DNA from: Ophiura sarsii
Lineage: Eukaryota; Echinodermata; Ophiuroidea; Amphilepidida; Ophiuridae
Length of the DNA stretch: 64,000 nucleotides
NCBI GenBank assembly: GCA_035610835.1
Contig: CM069441.1
Location: 85,600,677-85,664,676 of the forward strand
Direction of reading: 5' to 3'
Each line of letters opens with the position of its first letter. Position 1 is the stretch's first letter. The notes under the pieces were generated by a model. That model searched no databases. It was not told the DNA's origin and saw nothing but the letters and a program-made list of their open reading frames with translations. The translations under genes and the position numbers were made by a program. This document shows, piece by piece, positions 54,671 through 64,000 of the stretch.

Positions 54671-54891
54671 TTATTTGTATTCTTATCATGCCAAATTATT
54701 TGTATTCTTATCATGCCAAATTATTTGTATTCTTATCATGCCAAATTATTTCTATTCTTATCATGCCAAATTATTTCTATTCTTATCATGCCAAATTATT
54801 TCTATTCTTATCATGCCAAATTATTTCTATTCTTATCATGCCAAATTATTTCTATTCTTATCATGCCAAATTATTTCTATTCTTATCATGC
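54671..54891 (+). repeat. 25-bp minisatellite, nine units
   Basis: TTATTT(G/C)TATTCTTATCATG starts every 25 bases from 54671 to 54871. The first three units have G and the last six have C at the variable position. As 25 is not a multiple of 3 and the unit lacks stops, all three plus frames stay open with a 25-residue repeat. No protein is called. Confidence 0.95.
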
Positions 54892-55147
54892 GTATGGCAG
54901 AAATTAAAGTTGACTTACAAGTCTATGTCTTTCTCTGTCAATGATTGGAATATACGCACTATTGATATGATTGGTGCTTGTCCTAATACAACTTTCCTAC
55001 TAGTCTGCTTCGTATACCGTGTATTTCACTGTCACACAATCGAACAACACCCTCTGATACTTCGCCTTGCGAAAACCGCTCACATTCGAGAACCGACCAA
55101 TAATGGGAAGTATCAGACGGTGTTGTTCGATTGTGTGACAGTGACAT
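54892..55147. repeat. Hairpin with ~37-bp arms at 55034-55145
   Basis: CACTGTCACACAATCGAACA and its mirror surround a centre with CTTGCGAAAACCGC. The stem includes AACACC(C/G)TCTGATACTT. Possibly a short palindromic MITE. Confidence 0.8.
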
Positions 55148-56147
55148 TATACAAGGTATACATAGTCGACTACTTTCCTACATGCTGAGGCTTTCTCATG
55201 AGAACACTGAGCAACATTGAACATTGCACAGTAATATCCATTCATCAAATTTGTGGATTGTGTAACTATCAATGATTTGTGCCATAAAAGAGGAATAGGA
55301 ATACCAAACTAATCTTTGCTATTGTTATTAATAGATGATTTACAATGTTTATGAATGCAAAGTAATGAAATGTAAACAAGTTGACAACTAATAGTAATAG
55401 TTGTACTTTCATGACTTTACAATTAAATCAAATTGGTCATGGTTCAAAGGTTTTAATAAGGATCCATTCCATGCTGAAAGAGAGTCCTATTTTTGTTGAT
55501 ACACCCTGTATATATAGCAATATAAAAGAGATTATACCACTGTTTCAAGAAGAAACACGGCGGATCGTTCAATCGTTCAATCCACGGTGTTGCCAGTGTG
55601 TTCTTATGATACCAGGGGTCTTGCCACTATGATTTCGCGTGACCGCCATCGTCTGATTTCACTCACTAATTTTAGTCTCCACTGGATGGTCCAAAACAAT
55701 CACGCACTGTTTTATATTCAACAACATTTATAAGGCGCCTTTCCAGAAAGATCAATGCGCCATGAAACAAAAAAAATTAAACAAAAACAAAAGAGAGAAA
55801 AATGCAAACAGAGTAAATATGATGGATAGAAATGAGACATCAAAATCGTCTTGCAACTATTATAATAGGCAGTGTACATGTACATGGCTCCCTGATGTTT
55901 TTGCATAATGTCTTATACCAGCTGAGATGCCTTTTCCCTTTTTCTCCATCTAAACGCCTTGAACGTTGTGCGGTACTGATGCTATAAATGGCTGAAAACC
56001 GTCACGTATTTATCGAAAAATCATCAAAGAAATCGTCAAATTTGGCTCATAAATGTCACTAGAATAATTACACGATCGCGATATTATGGGCAGCAATTGA
56101 GTTTTGAGTAATTTTTGTAAAGTATAAAGTGAAGTTTTGAGTGATTC
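55148..56147. other. Spacer
   Basis: A GTTGATACACCCTGTATATA transposon-end-like string near 55494 and TTTCGCGTGACCGCCATCGT near 55634, similar to 28260. No exon recognised. Confidence 0.45.
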
Positions 56148-56402
56148 AAAATTGAGTACAGCAATAGTTCCTATCAAGCACAAAAAGTGTGAGAAATCGA
56201 CACATTAGCTGGTACTGTCCTTTCGAATGTTGCATGTATGTGTTGTGTGGCATATGTACGTGAAGTTTGTAAAAGAAACGAGATGATTTGAGCTTTATTA
56301 TAATTTTATCCGCCGATTGACCGCCATTTGTGCATCCTGAGGACTGAAAATTAGGTGATGAAATTAATACTTCCCAATTCAGCGGCATTTACTGAAAAAT
56401 GT
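56148..56402 (+). repeat. Dispersed repeat, copy 2 of the 667-926 family
   Basis: See 667-926; same orientation, scattered substitutions, different flanks. Confidence 0.85.
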
Positions 56403-58040
56403 TTGGGAGGTATAGTGGGTTAATAAAGTAATGTGGTATATATTCATAGATTTATACATCTATGGGTATAACCCATGGGAGGAGGGGCCATGAGAGGTAA
56501 TGAAATAATGTGGTTTCTTATAAGATTAAACCATGGGATATAGCTGGGGATATGGTGTTTAATCAAGTAATATCATAATCCACGGGAGGGCTAATGACGG
56601 GAGATGGTTTTGAGTAAGTAATGTGGTTATCACCACCTATAAAGTATAATTTTTTTCAACACTCACGTGTTGTTTAATTTTGATGTGTGGGTATCATTGA
56701 AAGGCTCTCTCATTTTTCAATAGCCGTGAACGTTGTACTGAAAATAATGATGGTCCGGGACGGGTTACGTCGTATAAGCTATAAATGGCGGAAAACCATA
56801 CAGAGTTGACCATGATATAAGCAAAAAGGGGAAATCCAGAGCTTTTTCAAACACGGCTCCAGCAACAGTCTGTTATTAAGAGATAGAATCAAGGTTACTG
56901 GTGGAAATATCACTAGATCGACTTTATATTAAACCACGGTAAATTCTCATTATTTGTATCAATAACCCGTAGGCCTACCGTATAGGCCTACTAACTACTA
57001 TGACCATTCGAAGCAAAAACCTACCAATTTCGTATAGGCCTAGGCCTAATTGCAGTTTGAAAGTTACAACAACAAAAAAGGAAAAGAAGAAGACCATCGG
57101 GTTTTGAGAAATTTGCAAGTAGGCCTATTACATAAGACTTATGTGAGAAATTTGATTGTTTTTTTCTAAAATGCGGATGCAAACATCTTAAGAAATATGG
57201 GGCCATTGCGTGAGAGCGAGGCTAAAATGAGGGTGTGAAACAACCTTACATGTGTCTGTATAGTTTGTTCACCTCCAAATTGGCGAAGCCTCCTTGCAGC
57301 AGTGAATGAATATAATATACAGACAGACGCGAGCGCGTGAACATGGTGAAGGCAACATGCGCACTGTGCAGTCATATGCATGCCGCATGCGTTCGGTCAA
57401 AATCGCGTGCACGTGACCATAATCACACGAGGTACGCTTGGATTACTTTTGCGCGGGGAGAGATACAAACCGAATATTTCTCGCAAATTTGTAACTGATT
57501 AAACTATAAGCCCAACATACGGTGCCTTCTCGGGTAATAATCTCAATTAAAAAAAACACACAACTAAGATGCCGTATTTTATATAACGACCAATTTTTGA
57601 AAATTGTCATAAACAAACCATTCATAATTATTGTTCAAGTCTCCATAAAGAAAGCGGTACTCTTAACGGAGTTCGCAATTTAGTAAACCAAGGTCAATTT
57701 TTATGGTGCGCCTCACACACATGTAGCTCAAACTACAGAAGTGCAATAGGAGTAATTGAATCAAAATCGGGGAATGGGATTTTGTATGACGCGCGTTTTT
57801 ATATAGAATCAACACATACACAATGGAAATATATAAAAGAAATCAAACAATTATATAGAAATCAAATAATTATCGTTCGAATTACAATGCCTCGGACCGT
57901 TTCAGAAGGTATACACATGCCCGCCAAAATATTACGTAAGTGAATAACATATCGACGCAGTACGCGTTGAATCGTATTATAGGAGGATAAAATGACTTCG
58001 ATTTGACAGTGTTTGAAAAAACAATTTTATCACAAATCTT
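56403..58040. other. Spacer, no gene seen
   Basis: Four TAGGCCTA palindromes between 56968 and 57055, and GGGTTAATAAAGTAATGTGG-like repeats near 56410-56640 (three loose copies of AAGTAATGTGGT). No splice-consistent exon. Confidence 0.45.
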
Positions 58041-58044
58041 TTAA

Positions 58045-58290
58045 CACTTTCCACGCGGCAGGCGTCTGCAGACGACATTTCAGAATTTCACAAAATGTTT
58101 CAAACATGTCAAAACTATTGAATTTCATTACCATAATTTGGAATCATCATGAGATATGCATTAAAATAAGTACAAACATGCCTAATATCGGTTCAGTAAT
58201 CCTTGAGATAGACCTTGAAAGTTGAGAAAGGTTTTTGAAAAATCTATTGTGTAGGCCTATGCCACAAAACCAATAGCCGCGTGGAAAGTG
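58045..58290. mobile_element. 246-bp MITE, TTAA target site (family A, copy 2)
   Basis: CACTTTCCACGCGGC and GCCGCGTGGAAAGTG are perfect inverted ends flanked by TTAA (58041-58044, 58291-58294). Aligns with 37748-37997, including TGCATTAAAATAAGTACAAA and GGTTCAGTAAT. Confidence 0.92.
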
Positions 58291-58361
58291 TTAAGAAGGT
58301 TCTGACAAATGTTCTTTCAGTTGTTATTTATTTGATATGGTTGTCTGAATGACTGACTGTA

Positions 58362-59839
58362 CAGCGTGTATCAAAAAGAAAGCAACACTTTTTGTCGAGA
58401 GCTGTACGGTCACAGTAAAAGACAAATCACTCTAAAACTTATATATTCTGTTAGGTTCACTTATTGGCTATCACATAGTCAAATTACAACGATATCGATT
58501 ATTTATTCGCTGAGATATTAAAGGTATAAGTAGAGAAGTGCAAAACACGTTTTAAATCGTTCCTTCTAAAAACTTGGATTTTCCTGTCCGATTTAGTGTT
58601 ATGGGTTAACAGTTTAATAACTATGTAACCTTAATGTCTGGAATGGTTTATCTTAATTTCCTTTGTTTGAGTAAGGTGGTACATAAAATCATTGAATCGT
58701 GTAATCTGATAATCGTTCGACCATTTGAACGTCAATCACCCTTTTTAAAGAAGGTGTCCCGCAAGCATAAAATTGTGCATTATATGTTAGAAAAATAACT
58801 ATCGAGCACAACTTTTGTAATTATATTGAACAAAACACCACACTTATGACAAAAACAAATAATAACCGCCATCTCTCAACATGCAATTTTTAAAATTCGC
58901 GGCGATCCAAAGTCCCGGTGTCGGTGAAGTCATAGTTATACAATGCACATGCGCAAATTTGAGCACCGATACCCGTGACGTCATCGACACCGGGACTTTC
59001 GATCGCCGCGAATTTTAAAAATTGCATGTTGAGTGATGGCAGTTTTTATTCATTTTTGTGACTAGTATGATGTTTTGTTCTATATAATTACGTAATTTCG
59101 GCTCGATAATTATTTTTCTAACAAATAATGCTCAATGTTGTGCTTGCGGGACCCTTCCTTTAAGTTCTGAACCACCGATTGCTATGATCGCCACATAATG
59201 TCTATGGTACGTTCTTTCATAAATTAAAGTTCATAATTGATGCATCTTAAAACAAGGACAGCATTTTGAGGGTCGAGCAGCACCATAATGTCCCATTCCC
59301 ATTCACAACAGACTAACAATGACTGATTCAATTACTACCTTCATTCCATTTGTTTATCCTTTGAATAATGTGCCATGTTGTTTTATTTATGACATTAACG
59401 AGAGAAAAAGAGAGAGGATTTGTAAACAGACTTTGTAATCTGGATTTTCAAGTTGTGTCATTAACTATCAACTAATTTATTGCCAGATTTAATTAATATT
59501 GATATGATACTGTAATAGCCAGACATTTGATACCTTTAACATGACATTTTCTTCTCAGAATGATGAGTTTGATTCCAATTATTTAAGTACAATGAGTTAT
59601 TAAAGTGTCTTGCTAATATTCACCTGACAAGAAAATCAGGCATACAGGATAAGCGATGTAAAACGTGTTTTGCACTTGTCTACGTGTATCGTTGATATCT
59701 CAGCGAATCAATAATCGATATCGCTGTAATTTGACTATGTGATAGCCAACAGAATATATAAATTTCAGAGTGATTTGTGATTTGCCGTAATCGGAGAGCT
59801 CGCGACAAAAAGTGTTGCGTTTTTTTTTGATACACCCTG
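58362..59839. mobile_element. 1.5-kb TIR element, TA target site, interrupted by a MITE
   Basis: CAG(C)GTGTATCAAAAA ends are flanked by TA (58360-58361, 59840-59841). The arms are about 200 bp, with AAAAGTGTTGC, GTGATTTG and TATCTCAGCGAAT mirrored between sides. AAAACACGTTTT is on the left at 58542 and mirrored near 59661. No transposase; mariner-type by TSD. The nested 58749-59159 element lies in the middle. Confidence 0.85.
58749..59159. mobile_element. 411-bp foldback MITE nested above, TTAA target site (family D)
   Basis: AGAAGGTGTCCCGCAAGC and GCTTGCGGGACCCTTCCT ends are flanked by TTAA (58745-58748, 59160-59163). The arms include TTTTAAAATTCGCGGCGATC, and CCCGGTGTCG is mirrored after a ~50-bp centre. 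Confidence 0.88.
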
Positions 59840-59841
59840 TA

Positions 59842-60009
59842 TAAAAAAGGTTGTAATGCTTAATTTTTTATTCTTAATTCATTCATTATTTCCATAATAA
59901 AAAAAACCCAATTCCACAGTGAAATTACACTTTCAAGGACAATTTAAGGGATGATGATGAATAGGCTAATTGTCCCATGCCCAGAGTGGCCCACTCACCT
60001 ATTTAGACT
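59842..60009. other. Short spacer
   Basis: Nothing recognised. Confidence 0.4.
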
Positions 60010-60264
60010 TAGGGGTCGTCCAAAATTATCGCCATTTTCACTTACGTACAGATCGTACGTAACTTTTTACCCCCTACCCCCCTCGAGTTACGTACGCAAT
60101 AAATGGCGAAATTTTATTTTATTTTGTACTTTAAAAACAAAAATCCCGCCTCTCAAGATCGCCATTTAAGTTACGTACGGTTGGGGTATATTTCGACCCC
60201 CTCCCCCCTCTGACGTACGCTTTGTACGTAACTGAAAATGGCGAAAATTATGGATGACCCCTTA
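60010..60264. mobile_element. ~250-bp MITE rich in TACGTAC words
   Basis: GGGGTCGTCCAAAATTATCG at the left and its near mirror (GAAAATTATGGATGACCCC) at the right. Arms carry CTTACGTAC and GTACGTAACT. TA lies at both edges, with one base of ambiguity at the right. Confidence 0.78.
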
Positions 60265-61445
60265 TGAGACTAGTAAAACGAATATTAAATATTGATAAGC
60301 CCATTTTGGTTTCGCCTTGAGAACCGAATATCAGAATGTGATTATTGTTCATCACATATGCATATAGAAAAAGAATATTGCATACATAATTGCAAAGATA
60401 CATCCAAACTTACACCAAGATATAAATCCAAAACATTTAAGAGGTAATTTACTCAATCCTGTACCATTTTCTAAACGAAATATGTAGAAGCAAATACGAG
60501 CTTGGAGAATTTTTTTACAATGATATAAAGATGTGTTATTATTCCATCAAGAAGTGCACAATAGTGGTATAATGACAGTAGAGAGCTGCACCGTAAATAG
60601 GTTAAGTGGGAGTTGAAAAGGAGGAAAGGTTTTTAAATTAAATTAGATTCTACAACAAGGGTAGTGTTAAACCTGAAAAAGGTGAAATGAATTGGACATG
60701 TTGATTTATTGCCTGGAGTTGTACACATCCAAAGAATGGGTGTAAACAATAAATTGGTGCTATAAACAAACAGTTATGTTATACACGTTGAACAAAAAGA
60801 TGCTCTTAAATGGAACACGTTGCTAAACCCAGGGCAGGTAATATTACATACATTACAAACATTACTACAATACTACATTACTACATCACTACATCTTTTG
60901 CTAAAGCAAAAAATGCAGAACAAACAAAAAAGAGTCATTTAAATGGAACACGTTACTAAATCGAATGTCACACATCGTGGAATCTGAATTTTCCCTCAGG
61001 GGGGCTTTAGCAAAAGATGTAATATTACCTGCCATCTTAAAAGATGTAGAACAAAAAAAAGAGGCATTTAAATGGAACACGTTGCTTAACCGAATGTCGT
61101 GGAATCTTAATTTTCCGAGGGGCTTTAACAAAAGTGATGTGATCTGTAAAAACCCGCCACATGGTGGGATTTTTCATATTGGAGATATTTATATCATAGG
61201 AAAGCTGAAAATGTGCTGATTACAGAACTGTTTTGATCATTTTTCTACGATCACTACAAAAAAGGTTACGAGTGAATGATGATTGTGATGTCATAAAAAC
61301 TACAAAACAAGAAATCATGAAAATAGGCCAAAAAGATACATATTTCAATAGATTAACATTATAAGGTTAATAAGAAAAGTGACTTAAGTAAGTTTTTGAA
61401 GGTGACATTTTACAAAAGATGATGACACAAAGTATTGAACATTAA
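60265..61445 (+). repeat. Spacer with two ~115-bp direct repeats
   Basis: AGAACAAA...GAGTCATTTAAATGGAACAC near 60916 and AGAACAAAAAAAAGAGGCAT near 61048 start two units that both pass through GAATGTCG...GTGGAATCT and GGGGCTTTA. A shorter piece lies at 60800. The 84-codon frame over this (60965-61219) is within the repeat and is not called. Confidence 0.65.
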
Positions 61446-62916
61446 GGCCCTGTCACACCATAGCGTATGGCCTGAACGTGGCCTGAAGGTATGCCGACGT
61501 ATTCAAAAAATAGCTCGAAAATTGTCAGAGTCCAAGAACGTCCAACTTCCCAAACGAATTGCGTAGGAAAAGTCGACATCGGTGATAGAATGGACGTATC
61601 CATAGCGTATCCATAGCGTATTGAATGTATACATAGCGTATGACTACCGTATTGATAGCGTATCACTAACTTATAAGGGAGCACATCAAAACTCGACCGC
61701 CCGGCAACCGCCGGTTCCGTGGGGTTCCCTGCGGTTGTAGCCGGTTTCTATTGTTATAAACAATGATATGCGGTCCAACCGGGCGGAACCGGCGGTTGCC
61801 GCGCGGTCGAGTTTTGATGTGCTCCCTAACAAACTTATGACAGCGTATCACAGCGTATGCGATCGGCGAGCGTATGACCAACGTATGCTTAACGTATTCG
61901 TAGCGTATGTCTGCCGTGTTCGACGTATCCTCAGCGTATCCTCGGCGTACAACGAACACGTGACTTATGCCGCTGCAGAAACTGAGTTTTGTACACGGCG
62001 GGACAAGTGTTGCCAGTTCAAGTAAACGCAGCCTAGATGATAACTATTAAAATATCTAGAAAGGTAAATCAATAGGTCCAACCTATAACTTACGACGAGT
62101 AACATACCGCTAACGTATGTCAACGTATGTCAATGTATGTCTAACGTATGTCAGCGTTTGTAAACGTATGTATAACGTACCACGAACCTATCGGGAACTT
62201 ATGCAGAACGTAAGTTAAGCACACGTTGAGTACGTCGAGAAATTTTGAACATGCTCAATAATTTTTCGCGGGCTCGACGTGTTCCAAATTTTCACAACGT
62301 ATCACAGCGTGCTCAAACGACGTATCCCCAACTTACCCCTAACTTGTATCAGCGTACACCAACGTACACCAACGTAATTTTCGATATTTCGCATACGTTG
62401 TCATACGTTCAGGCGATACGCCATGGTGTGACAGGGCCAGCGTATCGCCTGAACGTATGCCGACGTATACAAAGAATAGCTCGAAAATTGTCAGAGTCCA
62501 AGAACGTCCAACTTCCCAACGAATTGCAATATTTTGGTTTTTATCAATGCTAGATAGCTATATATTTTCAGCCGACGTACATCAACGTATACCAACTTAC
62601 GGGTAACGTACCTCTAACGTATGTCAGCGAATGTCAACGTATGTCTTACGTACCACGAACGTACAGGGAACTTATGCAGAACGTATTAAGCATACGTTGA
62701 GTACGCCGAGAAATTTTGAACATGCTCAATCATTTTTCGCGGGCTCGATGTGTTCCAAATTTTCACAGCGTATCACAGCGTGCTCGTAACGTAAACGACG
62801 TATCCCCAACTTACCCCTAACTTATATCAGCGTACACCAACGTACACCAACGTATTTTGATATTTTCGCATATGTTGGCATACGTTCAGGCGATACGCCA
62901 TGGTGTGACAGGGCCT
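61446..62916. mobile_element. Double TIR element packed with ACGTATG words, TTAA target site
   Basis: GGCCCTGTCACACCATAGCG at 61446 and GCCATGGTGTGACAGGGCC at about 62898-62915, flanked by TTAA (61442-61445, 62917-62920). Another right end lies at 62420-62438, directly followed by AGCGTATCGCCTGAACGTAT; AATAGCTCGAAAATTGTCAG follows both left starts (61508, 62475). So two related units lie head to tail. AACGTATGTC-type words fill the interior. Confidence 0.8.
61677..61826. mobile_element. 150-bp Harbinger-like MITE nested in the element above
   Basis: GGGAGCACATCAAAACTCGA and its mirror, with CGGCAACCGCCGGTTCCG mirrored inside, flanked by TAA (61674-61676, 61827-61829). A GGG start plus a TAA target fits PIF/Harbinger. 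Confidence 0.88.
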
Positions 62917-62920
62917 TTAA

Positions 62921-64000
62921 TTATCTATAAAAAGAAATCTTGAAACAAAATAAATATTTTTTTATTTTTTATTTTTATTTTTTTTAAATTTTACCCATAA
63001 TCCCTAGTTCACATTTTGCGACATCCGACGGGTTTTCTCAGATCGCATCGTTCGCTTTACAGGTGTGGGTAATTTTAATTGAGTTCCTTTTCTGTTCTTG
63101 CTGTGACTTTCGATTCAGCAACCTTGTTCCATTATAATTCCTTCTGTTTCTTTGTGATTGAGGCGCACCCTCTTGATTATCTTGACGACAAGTGCTTAGT
63201 ATTAGTAGTAGTAATAGTATCGACGAGCGAAGCGAGGAAAACTATTACGTACTAATAGCACAGCACTACTGTTCGATATGTCATGTTTGTGACAGCTACC
63301 GTTCGATATGACAGCACTACCGTTCTATACGGCTGTTGGATATGACAGCACTACTGTTCTATATAGCATGTATGTGACAGCTACCGTTTAATATGTGTGA
63401 CAGCTGGGAGGTTGCATTTCTTCACACATCTTTAATGTGACAGGTTGGGTCTCTATAATTGTAGAGGTGACATATCAGCTATTGTTATGTCTACATGTTG
63501 GCAGGTAAAGTGATCTAGTCATTGAACTTGGCTTTTGAATGGTCAAAATACCAATCAAGTGTGTGGTGTGTGGGGGTGTGGTGTTTATGTTCCTATGCCA
63601 GTGATATTTAGAATGACACATTTGAACTCCAAGTATAAGCCAACAAGATAGAGTTAGATTCACCAAGCATTTTGTTGTTGTTTGTAATGGTCAAAAGCGG
63701 GGGAGGGGGGGGGGGGCGTCTCAAGAAATGGCAAACACTAGTTAGGGTTCCTGAAGTTTTTGCCAGTGATTCCAAGAACAATATATACACAGTTGGAAGT
63801 GCTTTATAACAAACATCACAGTTGAAAGTGATTTAGTTGTGTTGAATTTTTATTGTTATCGCAATTACCCAACTCACTCAAGCTATCTGAGTTCATGATT
63901 TCTTCTGTAAGTTTCAAAGTCACTTTAATACACACACTTTTACAATGACATCTCAAATTGGTAGCAATTTAGGTGCTGTCATCAGAAGTCTGGTCATCTC
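62921..64000. repeat. Spacer with GACAGC(A/T)CTAC-type repeats
   Basis: A small palindrome around GACGAGCGAAGCGAGG near 63221-63237 sits between AATAGT/ACTATT arms. Loose repeats of GACAGCTACCGTTCGATATG and GACAGCACTAC(C/T)GTTC run from about 63290 to 63410. Poly-G near 63696-63715. No gene recognised up to the window end. Confidence 0.55.

Noticed and set aside
54654..55188. 166-, 96- and 64-codon frames over the 25-bp repeat
   Set aside because: All three frames translate the same repeat; the extension beyond the array crosses a hairpin and has no domain.
60965..61219. 84-codon plus-strand frame with ILPAILKDVEQKKEAFKW
   Set aside because: Looks protein-like, but the same DNA is a direct repeat of 60905-61013, where the frame is not preserved.

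Overview
This window looks like animal nuclear DNA from a marine deuterostome invertebrate, most likely an echinoderm or a relative. The evidence is AT-rich spacer with very little coding sequence, GT-AG introns, a GABA-B-receptor-like signal-peptide exon, vertebrate-type TTAGGG repeats, a Merlin (IS1595-type) transposase, dense small inverted-repeat transposons, and many copies of the palindrome TAGGCCTA, which I recall as common in echinoderm-like genomes. There are no bacterial operons, ribosome binding sites or CRISPR arrays. The species is an inference.

Layout. 1-12.8 kb: dispersed repeats, a two-strand-open 72/82-bp minisatellite (3996-4438), a 2.8-kb foldback element (5185-7965) and small TIR elements, one nested in another (10250-11128). 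12.85-17.6 kb: a plus-strand host-like gene with four visible exons. It starts like a SAM domain, carries two exons sharing an RPE..M..RMMKA motif, has a 62-bp minisatellite in an intron, and has a 100-bp assembly gap in intron 1 where the rest of the SAM domain may lie. 18.4-20 kb: tandem repeats. 20.0-31.6 kb: a large nested inverted-repeat element, the most interesting object here. Its ~1.1-kb terminal arms are each split by a younger insertion. Its interior carries an intact 397-aa Merlin/ISXO2-type transposase, a 100-bp near-perfect palindrome, and a two-exon gene for a 268-aa acidic repeat protein with a basic C-terminus, both genes on the minus strand. The same element holds 18S/28S rRNA fragments and head-to-head telomere-like repeats.

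31.7-49 kb: gene-free repeat mosaic (tRNA-like SINE heads, TA-, TTAA- and 9-bp-TSD miniature elements, GCGCG palindrome arrays, many poly-G/poly-C runs). 49.3-49.6 kb: the first coding exon of a GABA-B-receptor-like class C GPCR, plus strand; the rest was not found. 50-64 kb: a LINE 3' remnant, a tRNA-Leu-like SINE, a 25-bp minisatellite and several TTAA- or TA-flanked elements, some nested.

Only three multi-codon genes are well supported: the SAM-start gene, the transposase with its accessory acidic gene, and the GABA-B-like exon. Most other open frames lie in repeats. The long-range order is set by insertion of elements into elements, and several empty sites inside the window let that history be read directly.
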